DNA of 64,000 nucleotides from Paracoccaceae bacterium (GTDB taxonomy: Bacteria; Pseudomonadota; Alphaproteobacteria; Rhodobacterales; Rhodobacteraceae), in NCBI GenBank assembly GCA_014323785.1, contig JACONJ010000025.1, positions 267 to 64,266 of the forward strand. Direction: 5' to 3'. Below, in pieces: positions 45,655 to 56,630 of the stretch. A model generated the notes under the pieces. The model was not told where the DNA came from. It made no database searches and worked only from the letters and a program-made list of their open reading frames with translations. Made by a program: the position numbers and the translations under genes. The stretch's first letter is position 1, and the number at the start of each line of letters is the position of its first letter.

Positions 45655-47572
45655 ATGCCCATGAACAACAAATTGTCACCCCTTATCGCCTGGCTGGCCG
45701 TTCTTATTGCCGCCGCGCTGTGCCTGGGCGTGGCGATTGTGGTCACCTTGCGGATTGAGGATCGCACGCTCAAAGCGGTCATCCTGGCCATGCGGGAAGA
45801 GGGGCTTGATTGGGTTGATGTGCGTGTCGACGGTCTGCGGGTGCTGCTGTCGGGAACCGCACCTGATGAGGCCGCAAGGTTCCGCGCCCTGGTGCGCACA
45901 GGTGCCGTTGTTGATGCGAACCGCGTGATTGACGGCCTGGGCGTGGCAGCACCCGCCGCCATCACGCCGCCGCGCTTCGTGCTCAATATGTGGCGCGACG
46001 ACGATGACATTTCGCTGACCGGGCTGATCCCGGAAGCGGTGGGCAAAGCAGCCGTGGTCGATAGAGTCGCCGGGAGTCACGAAGGGATCACCGTGGCCGA
46101 TATGCTGGGACACAGCCAGCTATCCGGCACCGGACGGCTGGGACGCCGCCATGACGTTTGGAGTGCTGGCCCTGAGCATGCTGCCGCACGCCCGTATCCT
46201 GGTTTATGATGACCGGGTTGAGGTGAAGGCAGTCAGCGAAAGCATCCAGGAACACGCCGCGCTCGAGGCCACCTTGAACCGGGAACGCCCCGACAATGTC
46301 AGGATTATCATGGACATCTCGGCACCACGCCCGGTCATCACGCCGTTCACCCTGCTCTTCGTGCGGACTCCGGAGGGGGCGTGGCTTGAAACCTGTTCCG
46401 CCGATACCGAGGCAAGCCGCCGCCTGATTCTGCGCGCCGCACAAGACGCGGGCTTAACCGAACCGGCAGAGTGCAAGATCGGGATCGGGGCACCCGGCCC
46501 GCAATGGGCCTAGGCAGTGGAAATCGGGATGGGGGCGTTGACCACGCTTGGGGCCGGAACGCTGACCCTCTCGGATGCCGATATGACCCTGGCCGCCGCC
46601 GAGGGCACACCACAGGAGCTGTTTGACCGGGTGACGGGCGCGTTGGACGCTGCCCTGCCAGCGGGGTTTTCGCTGCACGGTGTGCCGCCTGCCCCCCAAG
46701 AGAGCACGCCTGCCCCCCAAGAGAGCAGGGAGGATGAAGCGTTGCCGCGCTTCGTCGCCACGCGCAGCCCCGAAGGGGATGTGCACCTGCGCGGCCACCT
46801 GCCCGACGATCATGCCAGGCGCACCGTCCACGCCTATGCCCGCGCCGTGCTGGGGCGCGGGAACACCTATCCCGCCATCCGCACCGATGATGATTTGCCC
46901 GATGCCTGGTCCGTGCGCGTTCTGGCGGGGCTGCAGGCACTGGCACTGTTGAACGATGGCCGTCTGACGGTGGAGCCTGGCCTGCTGATAGTGCGCGGAG
47001 CCACCGGCAGCCGGACGGCGGCGGCGGACGTGTCCCGGCTTCTCCTGGAAAATCTGGGGGAGGCTGCACATTACGAGATCGATGTCACCTATCAGGAGCA
47101 CCTTGACCCGACGGCGAATATCCCGACACCCGCGCAATGTGTGGAGCGAATCACGACCGTGCTAAACGCGCGCAAGATCACATTTGAACCCGGATCCGTT
47201 GAGTTCACGGAAGAGGCAGCGGACATTCTGGACCAGATTGCCGGAATTCTGCCCGATTGTCGGCATGCGCGGATGGAGATCAGCGGCCATACCGACAGCC
47301 AGGGGCGCGAGACGATGAACCTGAACCTGAGCCAGGCGCGCGCCGACGCGGTCCTGGACGGGCTATTGGCGCGCGGCGTTCTGGTCTCAAACCTGACAGC
47401 GCAGGGCTATGGTGAGACGCAACCGCTCGACACCAACGACACCGAGGAAGGCCGCGCCCGCAACCGGCGGATCGAATTCCGGCTACTGGCCAGTGAAACG
47501 GCATCTGGCCAAGGGCGGCAGGACGCTGCCGGGGCAGAGGCCACCGAAGAGTATCCGGATGAACAGAATTGA
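45655..47572 (+). pseudogene. OmpA-family peptidoglycan-associated protein, broken by a frameshift and an amber stop
   Basis: Read through, this is a roseobacter-type OmpA-family protein of about 638 residues: an N-terminal membrane anchor (LIAWLAVLIAAALCLGVAIV), BON-like periplasmic repeats (LRVLLSGTAPDEAARF, ITPPRFVLNMWRDDDDISLTGLIPEA) and a C-terminal OmpA domain that binds peptidoglycan (ITFEPGSVEFTEEAADIL, MEISGHTDSQGRETMNLNLSQARADAV). The frame is lost near 46107-46109 (an extra G in CTGGGAC; the other frame continues DTASYPAPDGWDAAM). A TAG at 46511-46513 then interrupts the restored frame between PQWA and AVEIGMG. A fragment from 46517 could be made only by internal initiation and would lack the export signal. 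Confidence 0.82.
46687..46727 (+). repeat. 21-base in-frame tandem duplication in the OmpA-family gene
   Basis: The 20-base block GCCTGCCCCCCAAGAGAGCA is present at 46687-46706 and again at 46708-46727, encoding PAPQEST-PAPQES in a linker of the protein. Confidence 0.9.
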
Positions 47573-47894
47573 GTTGAGCCTGACGATTGCGATCATCCTG
47601 TTTGCGGCCTTTGTCCTTGGCTGGGCTGCCCATTGGCTGGTGCATCGGTTTTGTGGTGCTTCGGGCGCGGACCCAGGTGAAATGGACGATATGGCCAAGG
47701 CATTGCAGGACGCGGAAGAAACACGGGATCAGGCGATTGCCTGTCTACAGCAGCGCGAAGCGGACCTGACCAGTCAGTTGCGCCAGACCAAAGCCGAGCT
47801 GTGCGCGGTGATGGACGGCTTGCGAGAGGCACGTCGTGAAGCCGAGGAACTGCGCACCCATATCCTAAAGCCGGAACCAGGTGCCAAGGGGTGA
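47559..47894 (+). CDS. Conserved small coiled-coil membrane protein downstream of the OmpA-family gene
   Basis: A 111-residue protein with one N-terminal transmembrane helix (LTIAIILFAAFVLGWAAHWLVHRF) and a long cytoplasmic coiled coil (MAKALQDAEETRDQAIACLQQREADLTSQLRQTKAEL). Its ATG at 47559 overlaps the end of the OmpA-family gene by 14 bases. The pairing seems to be usual in Rhodobacterales, which suggests a shared envelope role, but no function is known. Unlike the OmpA-family gene, it is intact. Confidence 0.75.
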   Translation: MNRIELSLTIAIILFAAFVLGWAAHWLVHRFCGASGADPGEMDDMAKALQDAEETRDQAIACLQQREADLTSQLRQTKAELCAVMDGLREARREAEELRTHILKPEPGAKG

Positions 47895-48200
47895 CGGCAC
47901 CACGCGTCAGGCCCTGCTGATCAGCCGGCTCGGGCCAGCGGCTGTTGCGCAACTCTCTGCCGCCGTGCGCAAAATCATGACGCGGAGTTCCGGCCTGGAA
48001 CAACCCGCCCCAAATCGCCTGAACCCTGCCATGGCCATCACGTTCGGTGATCTTGCCCGCCACACCAAAGGGGGAAGCAGCGAATCAGGTATGATCAGGG
48101 CCGGAGTCCAGACGGCAGGATCAGGCCCGTTCCCGGGCCGGGCAACCAGCCGCGGGAACAGCACCCTGGCCAAGGCACATGGTGCGCTCCATGTGCCGGA
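47895..48200. other. Intergenic stretch of about 300 bases without a convincing gene
   Basis: Between the coiled-coil membrane protein and the convergent tldD. Open frames exist on both strands (for example 48173-47907 minus, 88 residues), but none shows a recognisable domain or a good ribosome-binding site. No tRNA or clear terminator was seen. Confidence 0.5.
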
Positions 48201-49625
<1,425 letters not shown>

Positions 49626-49794
49626 AGGGGGGTGCTCCTTGCTTGGCCAAAAACGGCAACCTGCACCAAATCCGGGCAAGACATTTTTGACCGCTGTCTT
49701 GTGTCTGTTCTGTCTATATGGTTTGTTAGAACCGGAACGCAACAGGAGGTTGGGGATTACTGCTTCGCCTTCTCGCAGACAGGACGATAACAGA

Positions 49795-50676
49795 ATGGCA
49801 CGTCTCATGAAGATTCTGGGCCTGTGCGCCGGGTTTGGCGCACTTCTGATGGCACCCGCAGCCAGTGCGCAAGGCGCGGGTGACGGGTTAGAGATTCGCG
49901 GCGCACCAGTGCCGGGCGGCGTGAACTTTCAGCCACCGGCAACCGAATTGGCCCGCGACCTGCAATCTCTGGATTGGTTCCTTCTGGCGATCATCACGGT
50001 GATTGTCCTGTTCGTAACTTCACTGCTGGCCTGGAGTATCGTGCGCCACAATGCCAGGGCCAACCCCGTGCCCGCGACCTTTACCCATAACACCAGGATC
50101 GAACTTACCTGGACCTTCGTACCCTTGGTGATCCTGTTTGTGATCGGCGGATTCTCACTGCCGGTTTTGTTCAGGCAGCAGACGATCCCCGACGCGGATG
50201 TGCTGATCAAGGCGACTGGCTACCAATGGTATTGGGGATATGAATACCCCGAGGAGGGGATCGAGTTTCTGTCCTTCATGCTGGAAGAGGATCAGCTGGT
50301 GGAATACGGCTACGGCCCGGATGAGTATCTGCTGGCGACCGACACCGCCATTGTGATCCCCACAGGCCAGACCATCGTGATGCAGGTGACGGCAGCGGAT
50401 GTAATCCATTCCTGGACCATTCCGGCCTTTGGCGTGAAGCAGGATGGGGTACCGGGGCGTCTGGCGGAATTGTGGTTTGAGGTCGATCCCGGAATGGAAG
50501 GCATTTATTTCGGCCAGTGCTCCGAGTTGTGCGGTGTCAACCATGCCTATATGCCCATCACCGTTTTTGCCGTGACGCCCCAGGAATATAGGGCGTGGCT
50601 GGACGGGGAAGCGCAGGAGTTCGCCTCCACCGGTACCCGTGCGCCGGAGTATCTGGAACTGGCAGCAGTTGAGTGA
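49795..50676 (+). CDS. coxB: Cytochrome c oxidase subunit II
   Basis: A 293-residue protein with a signal peptide (LCAGFGALLMAPAASAQGAG), two transmembrane helices (WFLLAIITVIVLFVTSLLAWSIV and TFVPLVILFVIGGFSLPVLF) and a periplasmic cupredoxin domain. QWYWGYEYPE and the CuA ligands in GQCSELCGVNHAYM are intact. It accepts electrons from cytochrome c in the aa3-type oxidase. It opens the operon coxB-ctaB-small subunit-ctaG-coxC-surf1. Subunit I is not in the window. Confidence 0.95.
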   Translation: MARLMKILGLCAGFGALLMAPAASAQGAGDGLEIRGAPVPGGVNFQPPATELARDLQSLDWFLLAIITVIVLFVTSLLAWSIVRHNARANPVPATFTHNTRIELTWTFVPLVILFVIGGFSLPVLFRQQTIPDADVLIKATGYQWYWGYEYPEEGIEFLSFMLEEDQLVEYGYGPDEYLLATDTAIVIPTGQTIVMQVTAADVIHSWTIPAFGVKQDGVPGRLAELWFEVDPGMEGIYFGQCSELCGVNHAYMPITVFAVTPQEYRAWLDGEAQEFASTGTRAPEYLELAAVE

Positions 50677-50683
50677 TTCGCGG

Positions 50684-51625
50684 ATGACCGACGCCACTGC
50701 ACATACGCTTGCCTCGCGGGGGGGAGAGGCGCAGTTCGGCGATTACGTTGCGCTTATGAAGCCTCGGGTAATGTCGCTTGTAGTCTTCACAGCACTTGTG
50801 GGATTGCTGGCGGCCCCGGTATCCGTCCCGCCGATGATTGGCTTTGCCGCGATTCTGTTTATTGCCATCGGGGCTGGTGCCTCCGGTGCGCTGAACATGT
50901 GGTATGATGCTGATATTGATCGCGTGATGAAGCGTACCGCCCGCCGCCCGGTACCTGCGGGCAAGATTGAACCGGGGGAAGCGCTTGGATTGGGGGTGGC
51001 ACTTTCGGCAATATCGGTTGTGATGCTGGGCCTGGCAACAAACCTTGTGGCGGCGGGCTTCCTAGCCTTTACAATTTTCTTTTATATTGCCATCTACACG
51101 ATCTGGCTGAAACGCCTGACGCCGCAGAACATCGTAATCGGTGGTGCCGCCGGGGCGTTTCCACCGATGATCGGATGGACCGTGGCGACGGGGGGGATAT
51201 CAATCGAGGCCGTCTTGATGTTTGGTCTGATCTTCATGTGGACGCCGCCGCATTTCTGGGCCCTCGCGCTGTTTATGAAGTCTGACTACCACAAGGCTAG
51301 GGTGCCGATGCTGACCGTGACCCACGGCCGGGCTGAAACGCGCAAGCAGATCCTGATCTACACCGTGCTTCTGGTGCCAGTGGCAATTGGGGCTGGGTTC
51401 ACCTTGATCGGCGGTCCGGTATATCTTGCTGCCGCGGGGATCCTGAACGCGCTGTTCTTGAAAGGTGCGTGGCAGATTTGGCACCGGGATGAGGTGACAG
51501 CGGAGGCGGACGGTTATGCGGTTGAAAAGCGCGTCTTTCGCTTTTCGCTCTTTTATTTGTTCCTGCATTTTGGGGCACTTGCGCTGGAGGCTGGCCTGCG
51601 CGCCGCTGGGATGGGAGGCTGGTGA
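50684..51625 (+). CDS. ctaB: Heme O synthase (protoheme IX farnesyltransferase)
   Basis: A 313-residue UbiA-superfamily membrane enzyme. Prenyl diphosphate motifs NMWYDADIDRVMKRTARRPVP and FALFMKSDYHKARVPML are present, and VALMKPRVMSLVVFTALVG is the usual first helix. It adds farnesyl to protoheme to make heme O, the precursor of heme A used by the oxidase encoded around it. It starts seven bases after coxB. Confidence 0.95.
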   Translation: MTDATAHTLASRGGEAQFGDYVALMKPRVMSLVVFTALVGLLAAPVSVPPMIGFAAILFIAIGAGASGALNMWYDADIDRVMKRTARRPVPAGKIEPGEALGLGVALSAISVVMLGLATNLVAAGFLAFTIFFYIAIYTIWLKRLTPQNIVIGGAAGAFPPMIGWTVATGGISIEAVLMFGLIFMWTPPHFWALALFMKSDYHKARVPMLTVTHGRAETRKQILIYTVLLVPVAIGAGFTLIGGPVYLAAAGILNALFLKGAWQIWHRDEVTAEADGYAVEKRVFRFSLFYLFLHFGALALEAGLRAAGMGGW

Positions 51626-51628
51626 TAT

Positions 51629-51817
51629 ATGCCGATCACCAAGGTTCATGATATCCACAAGCACCGGCTTGGCCGGAATATCGGCGTGGCACTGTGCCTT
51701 GTCGGGTTCATGGCCATCGTCTTTGGCTTGACCATCGCCAAAATCCGGCAAGGTGCCAGCATGGAAGCCTTTGATCATCAACCGCGGGTGTCGATCACCC
51801 CGCCGGAGGAAGGGTAA
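51629..51817 (+). CDS. Small membrane subunit of the cytochrome oxidase cluster (CoxF-like)
   Basis: A 62-residue protein with one transmembrane helix (NIGVALCLVGFMAIVFGLTIAKI). It lies three bases after ctaB, and its stop overlaps the ctaG start (TAATG). Genes of this size and place are regular in alphaproteobacterial oxidase operons and are called CoxF or a small subunit. The role in assembly or stability is inferred from position only. Confidence 0.8.
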   Translation: MPITKVHDIHKHRLGRNIGVALCLVGFMAIVFGLTIAKIRQGASMEAFDHQPRVSITPPEEG

Positions 51818-52380
51818 TGACGCTGGACCGTAATCACAGGACCGTGGTACAATTGGCTGGTGTTGTCCTTGTCATGGGTGCGCTTGCTTGGGCAGCGGTG
51901 CCGCTTTACGACTGGTTCTGCCGTGTGACAGGCTATGGCGGTACAACCAGCGTTGCCAGCAACGAAAGCGATGTGATTCTGGATCAGATGATCACCGTGC
52001 GCTTTGACGCAAGCCTTGCCCGCGACATGCCGTGGGAGTTCCGGCCCACAACCCGGTCGATGAATATCCGCCTGGGCGAAACCGGGCTGGCCTTTTACGA
52101 GGCGTATAACCCCACCGATCACCCTGTCGCCGGAACCGCAAGCTACAATGTCGCGCCCTTCAATGCCGGGCGCTATTTTTCCAAGATTGAATGCTTCTGT
52201 TTCCGGCAGCAGGTTCTGGAGCCCGGCCAGCGCGTCGAGATGCCCGTGACCTTCTACGTCGATCCGCTCTTGATCGAGGATAAAGAAGCGAACAGAACCC
52301 CCGCGATCACCTTATCCTACACGTTCCACGTGACCGACATGCCCGAAGAATACGCGGTGCTGAGCCCCGCCACAAACTAA
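51817..52380 (+). CDS. ctaG: Cytochrome c oxidase assembly protein CtaG (Cox11 family)
   Basis: A 187-residue protein with an N-terminal membrane anchor ([30 protein letters not shown]) and a periplasmic immunoglobulin-like domain containing the copper site [10 protein letters not shown]. Cox11/CtaG delivers copper to the CuB site of subunit I. It is translationally coupled to the small subunit gene by a one-base overlap. Confidence 0.95.
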   Translation: MTLDRNHRTVVQLAGVVLVMGALAWAAVPLYDWFCRVTGYGGTTSVASNESDVILDQMITVRFDASLARDMPWEFRPTTRSMNIRLGETGLAFYEAYNPTDHPVAGTASYNVAPFNAGRYFSKIECFCFRQQVLEPGQRVEMPVTFYVDPLLIEDKEANRTPAITLSYTFHVTDMPEEYAVLSPATN

Positions 52381-52402
52381 GCCAAGCCGAAGGACAGACT
52401 CC

Positions 52403-53209
52403 ATGGACCATGTGAAAAACCACGATTATCATATCCTGCCGCCCTCAATTTATCCGCTGATCGCGGCCATCGGTGCCTTTGTGATGCTGACCGGTTCAGT
52501 GCTGTGGATGCACGGTTCGGGGCCTTGGGTATTCCTGATCGGGTTCGTCGCCGTTATCTACGTTATGTTCGGCTGGTGGTCGGATGTCGTGGCCGAAAGC
52601 AGTGCGGGCGACCACACGCCGGTCGTGTGCCTTGGGCTGCGTTACGGCTTCATCATGTTCGTGATGTCCGAGATCATGTTCTTTGTGGCGTGGTTCTGGG
52701 GCTTCTTCAAACACGCGCTTTATCCGATGAACGAATATGAGGGCTCGCTTTATGTACCGCCGGAGTTTTACCAGGTTGATGCCTTTCACCTGCCGTTGAT
52801 CAATACGCTGATCTTGCTTCTGTCTGGTTGTGCGGTCACCTGGGCGCATCATGCGCTGGTGCATAACGAAAGCCGCAAGGATGTGGAGGCGGGCCTTCTG
52901 ATCGGGATTCTTCTGGGGATCGCCTTTACCGGGTTGCAGGCCTATGAATACTGGTATCTGCTTGGGCCCCGGGACTGGACCTTCGGCGGGGACAAATTCT
53001 TTTCCACCTTCTTCCTGGCCACCGGGTTTCACGGGATCCATGTGATCATCGGTACGATCTTCCTATTCGTCTGCTATCTCAGGGTGCGGGCCGGGCATTT
53101 CACCGCTGAAAGGCATATCGGATTTGAAGCCGCCGCCTGGTATTGGCATTTTGTCGATGTGGTCTGGCTGTTCCTGTTTGCCGCCGTCTATATCTGGGGC
53201 ATAGGTTGA
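52403..53209 (+). CDS. coxC: Cytochrome c oxidase subunit III
   Basis: A 268-residue, seven-helix membrane protein. [22 protein letters not shown] begins it as in aa3 oxidases. [23 protein letters not shown] carries the conserved glutamate near the proton entry, and [16 protein letters not shown] and [14 protein letters not shown] are canonical. It stabilises the catalytic core. The start ATG follows AAGGAC. Confidence 0.95.
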   Translation: MDHVKNHDYHILPPSIYPLIAAIGAFVMLTGSVLWMHGSGPWVFLIGFVAVIYVMFGWWSDVVAESSAGDHTPVVCLGLRYGFIMFVMSEIMFFVAWFWGFFKHALYPMNEYEGSLYVPPEFYQVDAFHLPLINTLILLLSGCAVTWAHHALVHNESRKDVEAGLLIGILLGIAFTGLQAYEYWYLLGPRDWTFGGDKFFSTFFLATGFHGIHVIIGTIFLFVCYLRVRAGHFTAERHIGFEAAAWYWHFVDVVWLFLFAAVYIWGIG

Positions 53210-53293
53210 ACAGGTTTTCCAGCTCTCGAAGCGGGGGGATTTGACACGAGATGGGCTTGACTTCGCTTGGGCCTTTCCAATTGGAGTGCCGGC

Positions 53294-53968
53294 GTGATCG
53301 AACGCATCGTTTTACCTTTGGCTTTCGGGATCGGCGGGGCGGCGATTCTGGTATCGCTGGGGGTGTGGCAGATGCAGCGCCTAGCCTGGAAAGAAGGGAT
53401 CCTAGCCGAAATTGAGGTGCGGGTCGCCGCCCCCCCCGTGCCCCTCCCCGAAACCCCGGAACCCGAAACCCACCATTACCTGCCGGTTGAGGTGACAGGC
53501 ACCTTGGCAGAGCCGCATATACGGGTTCTGGTTGGGCAGCGCGGGGTTGGCGCGGGCTATCGCATTATCTCACCCATGGAGGCCAACGGGCGGCGCATTT
53601 TGGTGGACCGCGGCTTCATCCGCACCGATGCCGCGCTGCCGCCCCTGCCCGAGGGGCCGATCACCGTCACCGGCAATCTGCATTGGCCCGATGAAGTTGA
53701 TGGCTTCACACCCGAGCCAGACTTGATGGCGAATATCTGGTTTGCCCGCGATGTCCCGGCACTCGCCGCGGTGCTGGAAACTGAACCAGTCTTGCTGATC
53801 GCGCGGCAGATGTCGCAATCAGGGGGCGCACTGACACCCTTGCCCGTGGACACCAGCGGCATTCCGAATGATCACTTGAACTACGCGATCACCTGGTTTT
53901 CGCTGGCCCTGGTGTGGATGGGGATGACACTCTGCCTGTTGTGGCGTACAGGAAAGCGAACAGTTTGA
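53294..53968 (+). CDS. SURF1 family cytochrome oxidase biogenesis protein
   Basis: A 224-residue protein with one transmembrane helix at each end (IVLPLAFGIGGAAILVSLGVWQMQRLAWK and HLNYAITWFSLALVWMGMTLCLLW) and a periplasmic domain between them (IRVLVGQRGVGAGYRIISP, ILVDRGFI). This is the SURF1/Shy1 layout; these proteins help insert heme A into subunit I. The GTG at 53294 has GGAG seven bases upstream and gives the usual N-terminus. It ends the oxidase cluster, and thrC follows after 14 bases. Confidence 0.92.
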   Translation: MIERIVLPLAFGIGGAAILVSLGVWQMQRLAWKEGILAEIEVRVAAPPVPLPETPEPETHHYLPVEVTGTLAEPHIRVLVGQRGVGAGYRIISPMEANGRRILVDRGFIRTDAALPPLPEGPITVTGNLHWPDEVDGFTPEPDLMANIWFARDVPALAAVLETEPVLLIARQMSQSGGALTPLPVDTSGIPNDHLNYAITWFSLALVWMGMTLCLLWRTGKRTV

Positions 53969-53982
53969 AATATCACGGCACC

Positions 53983-55371
53983 ATGCATTATGTCTCAACC
54001 CGGGGGACGGCCCCGAAACTGACATTCGAGGACGCGATTCTGACCGGCCTGGCCCGGGATGGTGGCCTTTATGTGCCAGCCGAGGTGCCGCGGATAAGCC
54101 ATGGCGATATCGCCGCTCTGGCGGGTCTGAGCTATGAAGAGACTGCATTCCGTGTGATGCGGCCCTTCATCGGCGAGAGTTTTAGTGATGAGGATCTCGC
54201 TGGTATCATCGTGCGCGCCTATGCTGGTTTCGACCATGCCGCTCGTGCGCCGCTTGTGCAATTGCAGCCGAACCATTTCCTGATGGAGCTGTTTCACGGA
54301 CCGACCCTGGCCTTCAAAGACGTTGCCATGCAGCTGATCGGCCAGTTGTTCCAAACCGTTCTGCATCGGCGGGGAGAGCGGGTGACGATCACGGGCGCGA
54401 CCAGCGGCGACACTGGCGCAGCGGCGATGGAGGCATTTCGCGGCCTTGATGCGGTGGACGTCTTTATCCTGTATCCCCATGGCCGGGTGTCCGGGGTGCA
54501 GCGGCGTCAGATGACCACGGTGAGCGAACCGAACACCCATGCCCTGGCCCTGACCGGCACCTTTGACGATTGCCAGGCGCGGCTGAAAGACATGTTCAAC
54601 GATTTTGCATTCCGCGATGATGTGCGGCTGGCTGGCGTAAACTCGATCAACTGGGCGCGAATCCTGGCCCAGGTCGTCTATTACTTCACCGCCGCGGTCA
54701 GCCTGGGCGCACCGCATCGCGCTGTCAGCTTCACGGTGCCAACGGGCAATTTCGGCGATATCTTCGCGGGTTCCATTGCAAAACGGATGGGCCTGCCGAT
54801 TGAGAAACTGGTGGTGGCAACGAACCAGAACGACATCCTGCACCGGGTGCTGTCCACCGGGGATTACGTCACGCAGGGCGTCATTCCCTCGATCAGTCCG
54901 TCCATGGATATCCAGGTGAGTTCCAACTTTGAACGTGCGCTGTTTGACGTCTATGACCGCGAAGGGCCCGCCGTGGCACAGTTGATGGATGCGTTGAAAG
55001 AGGGGGGGGAGGTCCGCATATCGCAAGGGGCACATGGACGCCTGCGGGAGATATTTACCTCGGGCCGCGTGTCAGAGGCGGAGACCTTGGCAATGATCGT
55101 CCGCGCGCGCGCCGAGTTTAGTGAAATTTTGTGCCCGCATTCCGCCATCGGGGTAGAGGTTGCGCAGGCACATCTGGGCACAACCCCAATGATCACGCTT
55201 GCTACCGCGCATCCGGCAAAGTTCCCCGATGCAGTGGAAGCGGCCATCGGGGTGCGCCCGCCGCTCCCCGCCCGCATGGCGAACCTGTTCCAGCAGCCAG
55301 AGCGCGTGACCCGCGTGGAGAATGACCTGGCCGCGCTGCAAGGCATCATCCGAGGCAAGGTGTCTGTATGA
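53983..55371 (+). CDS. thrC: Threonine synthase
   Basis: A 462-residue PLP enzyme of the longer threonine synthase class. MHYVSTRGTAPKLTFEDAILTGLARDGGLYVP is the family start. HGPTLAFKDVAMQ holds the PLP lysine and TGATSGDTGAAAMEAF binds the phosphate. It converts O-phosphohomoserine to threonine. The frame remains intact across a run of eight G at 55002-55009, a useful control for the broken genes elsewhere. Its stop overlaps the next start (ATGA). Confidence 0.96.
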   Translation: MHYVSTRGTAPKLTFEDAILTGLARDGGLYVPAEVPRISHGDIAALAGLSYEETAFRVMRPFIGESFSDEDLAGIIVRAYAGFDHAARAPLVQLQPNHFLMELFHGPTLAFKDVAMQLIGQLFQTVLHRRGERVTITGATSGDTGAAAMEAFRGLDAVDVFILYPHGRVSGVQRRQMTTVSEPNTHALALTGTFDDCQARLKDMFNDFAFRDDVRLAGVNSINWARILAQVVYYFTAAVSLGAPHRAVSFTVPTGNFGDIFAGSIAKRMGLPIEKLVVATNQNDILHRVLSTGDYVTQGVIPSISPSMDIQVSSNFERALFDVYDREGPAVAQLMDALKEGGEVRISQGAHGRLREIFTSGRVSEAETLAMIVRARAEFSEILCPHSAIGVEVAQAHLGTTPMITLATAHPAKFPDAVEAAIGVRPPLPARMANLFQQPERVTRVENDLAALQGIIRGKVSV

Positions 55372-56630
55372 GTGTGGCACTGCACACCCTTTCGAACGGC
55401 CTGCGGATTGTGACAGAGCATATGCCCGGGCTGCAATCCGCCTGTCTGGGGCTGTGGGTGAATGCCGGTGGCCGCCATGAACGGGTGGAGCAGAACGGCA
55501 TCGCCCATTTTCTGGAACATATGGCGTTCAAAGGTACCCATCGCCGCACGCCCTTGCAGATCGCCGAAGAGATTGAGGATGTGGGCGGCTATATCAACGC
55601 CTATACCAGCCGCGAGGCCACGGCCTATTACGCGCGTGTTTTGAAAGAGGATGTACCCCTGGCCCTGGACCTGATTGCCGATATCGTCCTGAATCCGGCC
55701 TTTGACCCAAGCGAAATTGATATCGAACGCGGCGTGATCCTGCAAGAGATCGGCCAGGTCGCCGATACGCCCGACGATGTCATCTTTGACTGGCTGCAAG
55801 GGGTCGCCTATCCAGATCAGGCACTTGGCCGGACGATCCTTGGTCCCGCGGATTACGTATGCGGCTTTCAGCGCGACGATTTTATCGGGTTTGTGGCCGA
55901 GCATTATGGGCCCGGACGGATGATCCTGTCGGCGGCGGGCGCAGTCAGTCACGATGATATTGTTCGCCTGGCCGAAGCCGCCCTGGGGCATCTGCCGCCC
56001 TGCGGTCACCCCCGGCCGGACCCTGCCTGTTTCACTGGGGGGGAACGGCGTGAGGTCAAGGCACTGGAGCAGGCGCATTTCACCCTGGCATTGGAAGCCC
56101 CCGCCTATCGCTCGGACGATATCTACGCAGCCAGGATTTTTGCCACTGCGCTTGGCGGTGGCATGTCATCGCGATTGTTTCAGGAAATCCGCGAAAAACG
56201 GGGCCTGTGCTACACGATCAATGCCCATGTCGGCAGTTATGATGATACCGGGATGATGACGATCTATGCCGGAACCGGGGCCGGGGATTTGCCTGAATTG
56301 GTCCGTTTGACAGTTGATGAATTGATGCGGGCCGCGGATGAGCTGAGCCAGGCGGAGCTGGACCGCGCCCGTGCGCAGATGAAGGCCGGGATGCTGATGG
56401 GTCTTGAAAGCCCCTCAGCACGGGCCGAGCGCCTGGCCCAATTGGTGGCGATCTGGAACCGGGTGCCGCCCCTGAAGGAGACCATTGCCCGGATCGATGC
56501 CGTCACCCTGGACCACCTGCGCGGCCATGGAGCGGCCATGGTGGGGTCGGATAAGGCGGCGATGGCCCTTTACGGCCCTGTAGAACGTGCGCCCGGCCTG
56601 ACCCAATTGACCGAGCACCTGGCCGCTTGA
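55368..56630 (+). CDS. M16 family (pitrilysin-type) zinc peptidase
   Basis: A 420-residue processing-peptidase-like protein. The inverted zinc motif HFLEHMAFKG lies near residue 48, and the distal glutamate is expected in the region IEDVGGYINAYTSREATAYYARV. LGGGMSSRLFQEIREKRGLCYTI is the R/Y-rich C-terminal substrate site. These resemble the mitochondrial processing peptidase beta subunit and bacterial PqqL-like enzymes; the substrate is unknown. It overlaps thrC by four bases and the following GNAT gene by one, giving a tightly packed operon. Confidence 0.93.
   Translation: MSVALHTLSNGLRIVTEHMPGLQSACLGLWVNAGGRHERVEQNGIAHFLEHMAFKGTHRRTPLQIAEEIEDVGGYINAYTSREATAYYARVLKEDVPLALDLIADIVLNPAFDPSEIDIERGVILQEIGQVADTPDDVIFDWLQGVAYPDQALGRTILGPADYVCGFQRDDFIGFVAEHYGPGRMILSAAGAVSHDDIVRLAEAALGHLPPCGHPRPDPACFTGGERREVKALEQAHFTLALEAPAYRSDDIYAARIFATALGGGMSSRLFQEIREKRGLCYTINAHVGSYDDTGMMTIYAGTGAGDLPELVRLTVDELMRAADELSQAELDRARAQMKAGMLMGLESPSARAERLAQLVAIWNRVPPLKETIARIDAVTLDHLRGHGAAMVGSDKAAMALYGPVERAPGLTQLTEHLAA

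Noticed and set aside
55002..55009. G8 run in thrC as another phase-variable tract
   Set aside because: The frame is intact on both sides and the product is a housekeeping enzyme; used only as a control showing that a G8 run can be represented correctly here.
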